Shown here piece after piece: positions 36,698 to 44,594 of a stretch of 64,000 bases of DNA. The stretch is from Leisingera daeponensis DSM 23529 (GTDB lineage: Bacteria; Pseudomonadota; Alphaproteobacteria; Rhodobacterales; Rhodobacteraceae). The stretch spans positions 3,249,725 to 3,313,724 of the forward strand of contig NZ_KI421500.1 of NCBI RefSeq assembly GCF_000473145.1, written 5' to 3'. How positions within the stretch are numbered: the stretch's first letter is position 1; each line of letters begins with the position of its first letter. The notes under the pieces were generated by a model that saw nothing but the letters and a program-made list of their open reading frames with translations, was not told the DNA's origin and made no database searches. The translations under genes were made by a program, and so were the position numbers.

Positions 36698-36766
36698 GCC
36701 GCGCAAGGGGCAGGCGCAGCCTGCCATCTGATGCGGGGGCGGGAGGGCTTCGTGCATCCCTGACGG

Positions 36767-36803
36767 CAAAAAGAAACTGCCGGAGCCAGGGGCAGCGGCA
36801 GTT
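36767..36803 (-). terminator. Rho-independent terminator of dmmDABC
   Basis: Reading the minus strand, stem AACTGCCG / CGGCAGTT with a 13-base internal region is followed by TTCTTTTTG. It lies 55 bases after the dmmC stop. Confidence 0.8.
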
Positions 36804-36857
36804 AGTGAAGCGGGCCTAAGTGACAGGGGTAGGGACGGCCCGCAAGTCCGCTCGGGA

Positions 36858-37904
36858 TCAGTTGTCGTCGGGCCAGATGCCGTCTGAGGTCGGGCTGCCG
36901 TCGTCAAACTGCGAGAGCCATTCCACCATCAGCGGCCGGTTGTCGATGAAGCCCTTGTAGGCCGCCAGCTCCTCCGGCAGGTCGCGGATCACCCGGTGCA
37001 GGCGGCGGGCCCATTTCGGCACCGTCACCAGATCGTTGAAGCTGATCAGGTAGCAGCGGATCGGGAACACCAGCGCGTTGGAGCGGGGCAGCCGGAAGAA
37101 GGTTTGCAGCTCGACCCGCAGGTGCTGCTTCTCGCCGATGTTCTCCATCGTCAGCCCCTGCTTCATCACGCCCCATTTGTGGTAGTTCTCGGGGCTGGTG
37201 TCCAGGAGAGGGTTCACCGTCATCGTCCAGTTCAGGCGGCGGGCGGGCTGGCCCTGCTGGATGTTGAGCAGGAACTTCAGCGCCCGCACGAAGATACCCA
37301 TCTCATGCGCCTTGGGTACCGGCGCGTGCCATTCAAAGAAGTTCATGCCGATATCGAAGTCCAGCGACCAGTCGGCCTGGGTGGTGACCATGCCGGCGTC
37401 CATCCACAGGTTGTCGTCGCGCTGGTCGAGCACCGCAAAGTCACCCTGGGTCTGGCGGGTGATGTATTCCATCGGGCCGTAGGGCAGGGTGCTTTCGTCG
37501 AGGAAGGTGAAGGTGTCGTCGATGCCTAACGGCTTGTTCACCCAGCGCCAGCGGTTGCCTTCTTTATGCAGTTCGAACAGGTCCGGGTATTCGGCCGCCT
37601 TGGCTTCCATGATCAGCTCTACCAGATCCCAGCCTGCCAGCGTCATGTGCGGCAGCGACTGGCAGCGCAGCGGGTCATTGGCCAGCACCCGGGCGCGGTC
37701 GCGCATTTCCGAGACATAATGCTCGTCCACGTCGAAGGTGCGTTCGAATACCGAGCCGGGCCGGTAGGATTTGTGCGGCTCCATGTTTACCGAATACATG
37801 TAGCTGTCTTCGTGGAACGGGAAGGGGAAGCGCTTGATCGCCCATTCCGAGTTCTTGAAGGTGAAGTCGCCGTGGAAGGTTTCGTCGTTGAATTGAATGG
37901 TCAT
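36858..37904 (-). CDS. dmmC: Dimethylamine monooxygenase heme subunit (DUF3445/HODM alpha-like)
   Basis: The protein is 348 aa of the DUF3445 family, related to the heme-PAS alpha subunit of oxidative N-demethylases. Recognisable regions: NSEWAIKRFPFPFHED near the N-terminus, IDDTFTFLDESTLPYGPMEY, and the C-terminal RLPRSNALVFPIRCYLISF. It is the likely site of O2 activation for demethylation of dimethylamine to methylamine and formaldehyde-level carbon. GAGGAAACG precedes the ATG. Last gene of dmmD-A-B-C, 11 bp after dmmB. The exact heme ligand is not claimed. Confidence 0.87.
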   Translation of the reverse strand: MTIQFNDETFHGDFTFKNSEWAIKRFPFPFHEDSYMYSVNMEPHKSYRPGSVFERTFDVDEHYVSEMRDRARVLANDPLRCQSLPHMTLAGWDLVELIMEAKAAEYPDLFELHKEGNRWRWVNKPLGIDDTFTFLDESTLPYGPMEYITRQTQGDFAVLDQRDDNLWMDAGMVTTQADWSLDFDIGMNFFEWHAPVPKAHEMGIFVRALKFLLNIQQGQPARRLNWTMTVNPLLDTSPENYHKWGVMKQGLTMENIGEKQHLRVELQTFFRLPRSNALVFPIRCYLISFNDLVTVPKWARRLHRVIRDLPEELAAYKGFIDNRPLMVEWLSQFDDGSPTSDGIWPDDN

Positions 37905-37915
37905 TTCTCGTTTCC

Positions 37916-38881
37916 TCAGCGGTCCAGAACCAGTGTCTTGCCTTCAAAGCGCGACACGCAGGGCATGATGTGCTTGCCGCCGGCCTTTTGTTCATCCGTC
38001 AGCCAGTGGTCGTAGTGCAGGAACTTGCCGTCATAGCCGATGACATTGGTCTCGCACTGGCCGCAGGCGCCGCCGCGGCAGAGGTAGGGGGCGTCGATGC
38101 CGGCCGCTTCCAGCGCTTCCAGCAAGGACTGGTGCTCCCCGACTTGCACGATCTTGTTGGAGACCGCGCATTTCACCTCAAACGGTTTCCCGGAGGCCGG
38201 TGCCAGGAATTCCTCGGAATGCACCGCCTCGCGCGGCCAGCCCATCTCCCCGGCGGTGGAATGCACCCAGTTGATCATGCCCTTGGGACCGCAGACGTAG
38301 ACATGGGTGCCAAGCGGCTGGTTGGCGAGCAGGGTCTTGAGGTCGATCGCCTCGTTCTGGTCGTCATGGTAGATGTGGACCTTGCCCGGGTAGCGCTCTG
38401 ACAGCTCCTTGGCGTAAGTGCCCAGAGAAGCGGTGCGGACCGCGTAGTGCAGCTCGAAATGGCCGCCCATCATCGCAAGCTGATGCATCTGCGCCATGAA
38501 AGGGGTGATGCCGATACCGCCCGCCAGCATCAGGTGCTTCTTGGCGCGCAGGTCCAGCGAGAACAGGTTCACCGGGTTGGAGATCACCATCTCCATCCCC
38601 TCCTTGACCCTGCCGTGCATGAACCTGGAGCCGCCGCGGCCTTGATCGTCGCGCCGCACCGAGATGGTATAGGCGCCGCGGTCGGCCGGGTTGGACATCA
38701 GGGAATAGGCGTTCAGCCGGGTGATATCGCCGTCCTGCATTTCCACAACGGTATGCGCCCCGCCCGAGAAGGTGGGCAGGTCGCCGCCGCCGGTGCGGAC
38801 GAATTTGAAACGGGTGACCAGATCGTTGACCGGTTTGACCTCGGCCACGGTGACATTCAGTTTTGCGGTGCCAGCACTCAT
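37916..38881 (-). CDS. dmmB: Dimethylamine monooxygenase reductase subunit
   Basis: The protein is 321 aa, built like phthalate dioxygenase reductase. The flavin domain has LNAYSLMSNP; the nucleotide domain has LMLAGGIGITPFMAQM and VYVCGPKGMI. The C-terminal plant-type 2Fe-2S cluster has Cys in YLCRGGACGQCETN and a distal Cys in HIMPCVSRF. It passes electrons from NAD(P)H to the heme subunit. The ATG overlaps the dmmA stop (ATGA); the longer upstream frame merely overlaps dmmA. Confidence 0.9.
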   Translation of the reverse strand: MSAGTAKLNVTVAEVKPVNDLVTRFKFVRTGGGDLPTFSGGAHTVVEMQDGDITRLNAYSLMSNPADRGAYTISVRRDDQGRGGSRFMHGRVKEGMEMVISNPVNLFSLDLRAKKHLMLAGGIGITPFMAQMHQLAMMGGHFELHYAVRTASLGTYAKELSERYPGKVHIYHDDQNEAIDLKTLLANQPLGTHVYVCGPKGMINWVHSTAGEMGWPREAVHSEEFLAPASGKPFEVKCAVSNKIVQVGEHQSLLEALEAAGIDAPYLCRGGACGQCETNVIGYDGKFLHYDHWLTDEQKAGGKHIMPCVSRFEGKTLVLDR

Positions 38882-39489
38882 TTGAACAGCTCCACTTTCT
38901 CGGGGATGTTGCCCGGATCCTCGGCATCCACCCGCACCCCCTGGAAGGCGGCGAGGCGGCGCGAGTAGTGATCGCGCACGAACAGGCTGAGGCCGCAGTG
39001 GCTGCATTCGAACGGGTCGGTGGTGACGTCCTCGGTGATGCCCTTGCAGTGCACGCACTGCATGCGCCGCGCGGTGGAGCCGCGGTGTTCGGTCTGGATC
39101 GCGGTGTGCGGGATGCCGGCGGCGGTGGCCTCGGCCATGGCCTGGCCCATCAGGCCTTCGGTGCCGCTCAGATACACCTGAGTGCCCATGTGGCAATCCT
39201 GCAAGGCGCGGCGGATGCGGCTTTGCGCGGCCTCATAGGAGGGGCCTGCGTAGAACTGGCCGGCACCCAGTTCTTCCAGCTGGCTGCTGTATGCGGTGCC
39301 GGTTGTCTTGGGGATGTAGATGATGTGGGCCTTGGCCCAGAAGGCCTTGTCCACCGATTTGGCCAGATCCAGGATCGCCTCGGCGCCTTCGGCGTCGGCA
39401 ATCATCAGGTGGCCGCTGCCGGAGCGGGCTTCAAGCTCGCCGTAGACCGGGCGGCTGGTGATGGAAGGGGGAAATTGGGTCTTAGACAT
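38878..39489 (-). CDS. dmmA: Dimethylamine monooxygenase small subunit DmmA
   Basis: The protein is 203 aa. The N-terminal ~150 residues are an alpha/beta domain (IPKTTGTAYSSQLEELGA, TQVYLSGTEGLMGQAM). The C-terminus carries a rubredoxin/zinc-ribbon-like motif: MQCVHCKG and FECSHCGL, i.e. CxxC-x17-CxxC, followed by LFVRDHYSRR. It belongs to the DmmA-like family known from Roseobacter dimethylamine monooxygenase, and probably binds metal and helps assembly or electron transfer. 72 bp separates it from dmmD. Confidence 0.88.
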   Translation of the reverse strand: MSKTQFPPSITSRPVYGELEARSGSGHLMIADAEGAEAILDLAKSVDKAFWAKAHIIYIPKTTGTAYSSQLEELGAGQFYAGPSYEAAQSRIRRALQDCHMGTQVYLSGTEGLMGQAMAEATAAGIPHTAIQTEHRGSTARRMQCVHCKGITEDVTTDPFECSHCGLSLFVRDHYSRRLAAFQGVRVDAEDPGNIPEKVELFK

Positions 39490-39561
39490 GTGGGTCGCTT
39501 TTCCTGCAGTCCGGGTGAACGGAAGCGGGCGCCCCCGGAACGGGGACGCCCGGAATTCGGC

Positions 39562-40698
39562 TCAGCCTTTTGCGGTCCGGCGTTTCTTTTCCGGATCGTG
39601 GAACGGCATTTCCGCTGCGACGCAGGGGATTTCGCCGGTGGAGTTCTTGACGGTCAGCGGCATTCCGGGTTCGGCGCAGTCGACCGGCATGCGGGCGATG
39701 CCCACGTTGTGCTCATTCAGGGGCGAGTACATGCCGATGGTGACAACGCCGACCTGCTTGCCGTCGCGCAGGAGCGGCGCGCCTTCTTCGGCGGGCTCTG
39801 TGCCTTCCAGCTTGACGCCGTAGATCTTGAAGCGCTCCTTGCCTTTCAGGCGGTAGTGCTCCTCGGCGCCGCGGAAGCCTGTTTTGCCCGGCGAGACGGT
39901 GAAGTCGAGGCCCAGTTCCCACAGGGTGTCGCCGCATTTCTCGTTCTCGAAGGGATACATTTCCGAGTTATCAAAGGGGAAGAACAGCAGGTAGCTTTCG
40001 GCGCGCAGAAGGTCGAGGGTGGTGAAGCGGGTCGGGATGATACCCATTGGCGCGCCTTTTTCGACCAGATTGTCCCAGATATGCGGCGCGTCCTGGCCGC
40101 GGCAGAAGATCTCATAGCCGCGCTCGCCGGTGTAGCCGGTGCGGGAGATGGTCACCGGCTTGTCGAACAGGGTGGTGTGGATGTGGCTGAAATAGACCAC
40201 GTCGCGGATGCCGGGCACGCCCTGTTTTTCCAGGAAGTCGACCGCCAGCGGCCCCTGCAGAGAGATGTCGTGCAGGTTGTCGTCAAACCGGATGTCGACG
40301 TCGCGGCCCTGCGCCGCCATGGTCAGCTGCTCGTGGCCCTGGCCGGAGCCGTGCACCACCATCCAGCTGTTCGGTCCCATGCGGTAGATCACGCAGTCGT
40401 CGACGAACTTGCCTTCGTCGTTCAGCATGCAGGCATAGGTGCTGCGGCCGGGTTTGATCTTTTCCACGTTGCGGGTGGTGGCCCGGTCGATCACGTGGCT
40501 GGCATGCGGGCCGACGATATGGACCTTCTTCAGGCCGGACACGTCCATGAAGCCCGCCTTGGTCCGGATCGCCATGTATTCTTCGGTCTGGTCCTTGTCA
40601 TAAGACCAGGCGGTGCCCATGCCGCTCCAGTCTTCCAGATCCGAGCCCATCGCCCGGTGGCGGTCAGCAAGGGTTGAGAAGCGCCAGGATGCAGTCAT
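39562..40698 (-). CDS. dmmD: GcvT-like aminomethyltransferase of dimethylamine operon
   Basis: The protein is 378 aa with a folate-binding aminomethyltransferase fold: [54 protein letters not shown] and C-terminal [20 protein letters not shown]. In the dmmDABC order it is first. It probably captures the formaldehyde-level carbon on tetrahydrofolate, as inferred from GcvT and Tdm relatives. Transcribed from the promoter carrying the 48-bp block shared with tmm. Confidence 0.88.
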   Translation of the reverse strand: MTASWRFSTLADRHRAMGSDLEDWSGMGTAWSYDKDQTEEYMAIRTKAGFMDVSGLKKVHIVGPHASHVIDRATTRNVEKIKPGRSTYACMLNDEGKFVDDCVIYRMGPNSWMVVHGSGQGHEQLTMAAQGRDVDIRFDDNLHDISLQGPLAVDFLEKQGVPGIRDVVYFSHIHTTLFDKPVTISRTGYTGERGYEIFCRGQDAPHIWDNLVEKGAPMGIIPTRFTTLDLLRAESYLLFFPFDNSEMYPFENEKCGDTLWELGLDFTVSPGKTGFRGAEEHYRLKGKERFKIYGVKLEGTEPAEEGAPLLRDGKQVGVVTIGMYSPLNEHNVGIARMPVDCAEPGMPLTVKNSTGEIPCVAAEMPFHDPEKKRRTAKG

Positions 40699-40713
40699 TG
40701 TCTAAGTCTCCCT

Positions 40714-40761
40714 ATTGGTGCGGACCAAAATTGTTGATTTGGTTCCTTTGGTCTGGTCCAG
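40714..40761 (-). promoter_or_regulatory. dmmD promoter/operator block shared with tmm
   Basis: Lies 16-63 bases upstream of dmmD and aligns with 27737-27784. Inverted repeat TTGGT-N4-ACCAA (40715-40728) and upstream element TTGGTCTGGTCCAG (40748-40761), which includes the CTGGTCCAG box of the ABC importer promoter. Same order and spacing as at tmm, so both genes are probably controlled by one regulator. Confidence 0.7.
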
Positions 40762-40793
40762 TTAGCCAAGAGAGGGGGCGTTGTGTCAATGAA

Positions 40794-40810
40794 TTTTCCT
40801 ATCAGGAAAA
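40794..40810. promoter_or_regulatory. Palindrome TTTTCCT-ATC-AGGAAAA
   Basis: Perfect 7-bp arms with a 3-base spacer, ~95 bp upstream of dmmD in the divergent region. A closely related palindrome, TTTCCT-TCGT-AGGAAA, precedes mgsA, and AGGAAAATAA half-sites precede amt and fhs. Candidate operator of the XRE-cupin regulator; regulator identity is inference. Confidence 0.55.
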
Positions 40811-41166
40811 AGATTTCGCCTAAAAGGCCGATTCCCCATGGCTTTGCGGCATGGATTGGCCTGAAATGGTCTTTTTGGCAGCCGGCTTGGGGTTGCGGGC
40901 GCTGCCCGTTGACCCGCTTCGAGTGAGAATCGGAGGCCTTCAGCGCCGGAGATTCGCGCGATTCCGCCGCAAACGGGCCATGCCGGTAAGGCTCCGACTG
41001 CTGACCGGGGCTGCCGGGCGCACGCAGGCCCCAGGCGGGCTTCAGGCGGCGGGTGAGCGCTGTAAGCCGTTGGACGGGCGGGCGAAGAGAACTGCGGCGG
41101 ACCCGGCAGGGCGGGCGCTTGGGAGGCTGCCACTTTTCCCTCAGTGAATAAACTTTCACATGATTA

Positions 41167-41208
41167 TTGACAGATTTGCACCCTGAGACCCAGAATAAAG
41201 GAAAATAA
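41167..41208 (+). promoter_or_regulatory. Candidate amt promoter with AGGAAAATAA motif
   Basis: TTGACA (41167-41172), 18-base spacer, CAGAAT (41191-41196) form a plausible sigma-70 promoter 66 bases before the amt start. The motif AGGAAAATAA (41199-41208) sits just after the -10 and extends into the imperfect palindrome GGAA-N7-TTCC. Confidence 0.55.
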
Positions 41209-41261
41209 TATTCCCAAGAGGCAAAAATGCCCGGGAGCACTGCCAACAGGAGGGTAAAACA

Positions 41262-42635
41262 TTGGATGGAAATCTGAACGCGTTAACAACCGTGTTCACC
41301 GAGTTCTACTACTGGGTGACGGTTGTCTTCATGTTCCTCATTCACGTGGGGTTCTGCATGTATGAGGTCGGCGCCAGCCGCCACCGGAACCATATGCACA
41401 CACTGATGAAGAACATCATGATCATTCCGCTGGTCACGGTGACATTCTTCTTTTTCGGCTGGTGGATCTACTGGGCCTTTCCCAGCTTCCCGTTCTTCGG
41501 CGGGCTGAACTATGAGGCGGGGGCGGCGAACCTGCCGTGGTCGCAGAACATGGCCACCAACCTGTCCGACCGGATCACCGGCGTGTTCTGGGCGGCGTTT
41601 CTGCTGTTCTCCTGGACCGCCGCCTCGATCGTGTCCGGTGCGGTCATCGAACGGATCCGCTCCTCTGCTCTTTGGGTGCATGCGGTGATGATCGGATCGG
41701 TGTTCTGGATCATCGACGCCGCCTGGGGCTGGCATGCCGAGGGCTGGATGGTGAAATACCTGGGCTACCATGATGCCTATGCCTCCGGTGTGATCCACGC
41801 GATTGCCGGCGGTTACGCGCTGGGCGTGATCATGGTGCTGGGTCCGCGGCTGGGCAAGTTTGCCGCCGATGGCACCCCGCGGGATATTCCGCCGCATAAC
41901 CCCTGGATGCTGACCATCGGGATCTTCCTGATCTATTCCGGTTTCTGGGGCTTTTACGCCGCGTGCAACATCCCGGTGATCTCGCCCGAAGGGATTGGCG
42001 GGATGCTGACCGGCGACACCTGGACGGCCACCAATATCTACCTGGCGCCGACGTCGCTGTCCGCGATCACTTTCAACTTCCTGATGTCGCTGTCGGGCGG
42101 TCTGATGGCGGCCTATGTGGTGTCCAAGGGCGATGCCTTCTGGACCTTCTCCGGCGGTCTGGCGGGTATCATCACCGCTTCAGCGGGCAACGATCTGTAT
42201 CATCCGATCCAGGCGATGCTGGTCGGCGCTGTGGGTGTCGTGGTCGTCTACAAGCTGCACTACTGGGTGGAGCGCACCTTCAAGCTGGATGACGCGGTGG
42301 GCGCCGTTGCGGTGCATGGCTATTCCGGCGTTGTCGGCCTGATCATCGCGGGCTTCCTGCTGTGGGGCGCGCCAAGCTCGCCTTATGAAGGTTTCGCCAC
42401 GGTGAACCCGGTCGGCCAGGTGGTTGGTGCGGTGATCATGTTCGGGGTGCTGGGCTGGCTGCCGGGCTTCGTGATCGCCAAGATGCAGGCCGCCGCAGGC
42501 GTTCTGCGGATCCCGGTGGAGGTCGAGCTGCAGGGCCTCGATTACGCCGAACACCATGCCTACGAAGATGCCAAGGCCGAGATCATTGCCGCCGACAAGG
42601 CTGCACTGAATGGCGGCGGCGTACCAGCTGAATAA
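41262..42635 (+). CDS. Divergent Amt/MEP-family transporter, probable methylammonium/ammonium channel
   Basis: The protein is 457 aa with about eleven membrane segments. The start is a TTG supported by AGGAGG eight bases upstream. Both pore histidines are present: DAYASGVIHAIAGG (with the conserved Asp eight residues before the first His) and AVAVHGYSGVVG. The usual DxAGGxVVH signature is altered to DxxASGVIH, so this is a side branch of the family. Its place in front of mgsABC/gmaS and absence of a GlnK gene suggest methylammonium uptake, which is inference. Followed at 11 bp by a small membrane protein. Confidence 0.88.
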   Translation: MDGNLNALTTVFTEFYYWVTVVFMFLIHVGFCMYEVGASRHRNHMHTLMKNIMIIPLVTVTFFFFGWWIYWAFPSFPFFGGLNYEAGAANLPWSQNMATNLSDRITGVFWAAFLLFSWTAASIVSGAVIERIRSSALWVHAVMIGSVFWIIDAAWGWHAEGWMVKYLGYHDAYASGVIHAIAGGYALGVIMVLGPRLGKFAADGTPRDIPPHNPWMLTIGIFLIYSGFWGFYAACNIPVISPEGIGGMLTGDTWTATNIYLAPTSLSAITFNFLMSLSGGLMAAYVVSKGDAFWTFSGGLAGIITASAGNDLYHPIQAMLVGAVGVVVVYKLHYWVERTFKLDDAVGAVAVHGYSGVVGLIIAGFLLWGAPSSPYEGFATVNPVGQVVGAVIMFGVLGWLPGFVIAKMQAAAGVLRIPVEVELQGLDYAEHHAYEDAKAEIIAADKAALNGGGVPAE

Positions 42636-42646
42636 GGAGAATTGAA

Positions 42647-42862
42647 ATGTCTACGATCGGTTACGACAGCTGGGCGGTGGATCTGGCAGAGGTTGGGGCG
42701 GTCTATCCGTTCCAAGGGTCAGAGGGGCTGATGGTTGTCCTTGGGGTGGTCTTCTGGATCGCCTGGCACAGGATCCAGTTCGTCCGCGAGGGCCAGCACC
42801 TGGAGAAGGCCAAGCAGATGGGAGACACGGAAAAAATCCACAATCTGCTGGAGAAGTATTGA
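42647..42862 (+). CDS. Small single-pass membrane protein linked to Amt-like transporter
   Basis: The predicted product is 71 aa. ATG preceded by AAGGAG. Residues ~25-42 (GLMVVLGVVFWIAWHRIQ) form one membrane helix, followed by a charged cytoplasmic-type tail (EGQHLEKAKQMGDTEKIHNLLEKY). Not a recognised family. It lies 11 bp after the Amt-like gene and before a terminator, so the two form a two-gene operon; it could be a subunit or modulator of the transporter. Confidence 0.75.
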   Translation: MSTIGYDSWAVDLAEVGAVYPFQGSEGLMVVLGVVFWIAWHRIQFVREGQHLEKAKQMGDTEKIHNLLEKY

Positions 42863-42876
42863 TCTTTCCAGGTCAG

Positions 42877-42909
42877 GGGCGCGCCAATCGGCGCGCCCTT
42901 TCTTTCCTT
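42877..42909 (+). terminator. Rho-independent terminator of amt operon
   Basis: Perfect 9-bp stem GGGCGCGCC / GGCGCGCCC, loop AATC, followed by TTTCTTTCC. It separates the transporter genes from mgsABC. Confidence 0.85.
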
Positions 42910-42922
42910 CGTAGGAAAATAA
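42903..42922 (+). promoter_or_regulatory. Palindrome TTTCCT-TCGT-AGGAAA upstream of mgsA
   Basis: 6-bp perfect arms (42903-42908 and 42913-42918) extending into AGGAAAATAA, the motif also found before amt and fhs. It lies 73-92 bases before mgsA and about 12 bases upstream of a weak TTGAAT-17-TAGCGT promoter candidate. Part of the left arm overlaps the preceding terminator tail. Confidence 0.55.
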
Positions 42923-42994
42923 GTTTCATAAGAGTTGAATGGCGGATCGCAAACTGCTAGCGTTGATTCGAGATGAAAAGCAGGAGGCACACCC

Positions 42995-43891
42995 ATGTGC
43001 GGGATTGTCGGTCTTTTTCTGAAAGACAAATCACTTGAGCCGAAACTGGGCGATATGCTCACCGATATGCTCATCACCATGACGGACCGCGGTCCGGACA
43101 GCGCGGGCATTGCGATCTATGGCGCGAACGCGGACGGGCGGGCCAAACTCACCGTGCAGTCCGACACGCCGGAAGCGGCCTTTGACGGGCTGGACGGCGC
43201 GCTGGCCGAAGCGCTGAGCGCCGATGTGTCGATCCGCGTGATCGACACCCACGCGGTTCTGGAATTGCCCGCGGGCAAGGAAGAAGAGGCCCGCAGCGCG
43301 CTGGCCGAACTGCGTCCGGGCCTGCGTGTCATGAGCGCGGGCGACACCATCGAGATCTACAAGGAAGTGGGCCTGCCCGAGAAGGTCGCCGAGCGGTTCA
43401 ACGTGCGCGGCATGAGCGGCAGCCACGGCATCGGCCACACCCGCATGGCCACCGAATCCGCCGTGACCACCGAGGGCGCGCATCCGTTCTCCACCGGCTC
43501 CGACCAGTGCCTGGTGCACAATGGGTCTCTGTCCAACCACAACGCGCTGCGCCGCAAGCTGCGCCGCGAAGGCGTGCGGATCGAAAGCCAGAACGATACC
43601 GAAGTGGGCGCGGCCTATCTGACCTGGAAGATGCAGAACGGCGCCACCCTGGGCGAGGCGCTGGAGGGCAGCCTGGAGGACCTGGACGGCTTCTTCACCT
43701 TTGTGGTCGGCACCAAGGACGGCTTCGGCGTGGTCCGCGACCCGATCGCCTGCAAACCGGCCGTAATGGCGGAGACCGACCAGTATGTGGCGTTCGGCAG
43801 CGAATACCGCGCGCTGGTGAACCTGCCGGGCATCGAAGACGCCCGCGTCTGGGAGCCCGAACCCGCAACCGTTTACTTCTGGAACCACTAA
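42995..43891 (+). CDS. mgsA: N-methylglutamate synthase subunit A (class II glutamine amidotransferase-like)
   Basis: The protein is 298 aa. It starts MCGIVGLFL with the N-terminal nucleophile Cys2 of class II amidotransferases, then DRGPDSAGIAIYG, GIGHTRMATESAV and CLVHNGSLSNHNALRR. Related to the glutaminase domain of glutamate synthase. In the N-methylglutamate pathway it should release methylamine from gamma-glutamylmethylamide. One base separates it from mgsB. Confidence 0.9.
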   Translation: MCGIVGLFLKDKSLEPKLGDMLTDMLITMTDRGPDSAGIAIYGANADGRAKLTVQSDTPEAAFDGLDGALAEALSADVSIRVIDTHAVLELPAGKEEEARSALAELRPGLRVMSAGDTIEIYKEVGLPEKVAERFNVRGMSGSHGIGHTRMATESAVTTEGAHPFSTGSDQCLVHNGSLSNHNALRRKLRREGVRIESQNDTEVGAAYLTWKMQNGATLGEALEGSLEDLDGFFTFVVGTKDGFGVVRDPIACKPAVMAETDQYVAFGSEYRALVNLPGIEDARVWEPEPATVYFWNH

Positions 43892-43892
43892 G

Positions 43893-44576
43893 ATGCAGAC
43901 ATATGATCTTGAAGCAAATGGCCTGCGCGGTCTGAATTCGGCCCTGCAGGAACTGAACGGCAGCTCCAACAAGACCGCCTGGGAAATCGTCAACCCCAAG
44001 GGCAGCCATGCGATTGCCGTGGGGTTGAACTCGCCCATTGAAGTCACCGTTAAGGGCTCCACCGGATACTATTGCGCCGGTATGAACCAGCAGGCGACCG
44101 TCAGGGTCGAGGGGTCGGCCGGCCCCGGCGTGGCGGAAAACATGATGTCCGGCACCGTGATCGTCGAAGGCGACGCCAGCCAGTATGCCGGCGCCACCGG
44201 CCATGGCGGCCTGCTGGTGATCAAGGGCAATGCCTCGTCCCGCTGCGGCATCTCGATGAAGGGCATCGACATCGTCGTGCACGGCAACATCGGCCACATG
44301 TGCGCCTTCATGGCGCAGGCGGGCAACCTGGTGGTGCTGGGCGACGCAGGCGATGCGCTGGGCGACAGCTGCTACGAGGCGCGGTTCTTCGTGCGCGGCA
44401 CCGTGAAGAGCCTGGGCGCCGACTGCATCGAGAAGGAAATGCGCCCGGAGCATATCGAGATTCTCAAGGATCTGCTGGCCCGCGCCGGCGCCGATGCCAA
44501 GCCGGAGGAGTTCAAGCGCTACGGGTCCGCCCGCAAGCTCTACAACTTCGACGTCGACAACGCGCAAGCGTACTAA
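43893..44576 (+). CDS. mgsB: N-methylglutamate synthase subunit B (GXGXG domain)
   Basis: The protein is 227 aa, the counterpart of the C-terminal beta-helix (GXGXG) domain of glutamate synthase: VKGSTGYYCAGMNQQATVRVEGSAGPG, VEGDASQYAGATGHGGLLVIKG and GDAGDALGDSCYEARFFVRG. It has a structural role in the synthase complex. The start codon follows mgsA by one base, so they are translationally coupled. Confidence 0.9.
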   Translation: MQTYDLEANGLRGLNSALQELNGSSNKTAWEIVNPKGSHAIAVGLNSPIEVTVKGSTGYYCAGMNQQATVRVEGSAGPGVAENMMSGTVIVEGDASQYAGATGHGGLLVIKGNASSRCGISMKGIDIVVHGNIGHMCAFMAQAGNLVVLGDAGDALGDSCYEARFFVRGTVKSLGADCIEKEMRPEHIEILKDLLARAGADAKPEEFKRYGSARKLYNFDVDNAQAY

Positions 44577-44594
44577 GGACAGGGATCACTAGAC

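Larger units (their letters stand above)
40699..41261. other. Divergent intergenic region dmmD/amt, 563 bp
   Basis: Contains the dmmD operator block, the TTTTCCT-ATC-AGGAAAA palindrome and the amt promoter. The central ~300 bp (40830-41140) is GC-rich with scattered short inverted repeats. Open frames on either strand there are Arg/Pro/Ser-rich and lack ribosome sites, so no gene is called. Confidence 0.6.

Noticed and set aside
37916..39196. 426-codon version of dmmB starting at 39196
   Set aside because: The first ~105 codons are antisense-like text inside dmmA; the reductase domain and ATGA overlap place the start at 38881.
40695..41246. 183-codon minus-strand frame in the dmmD/amt intergenic region
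   Set aside because: Runs through the promoter blocks; Pro/Arg/Ser-rich with no domain.
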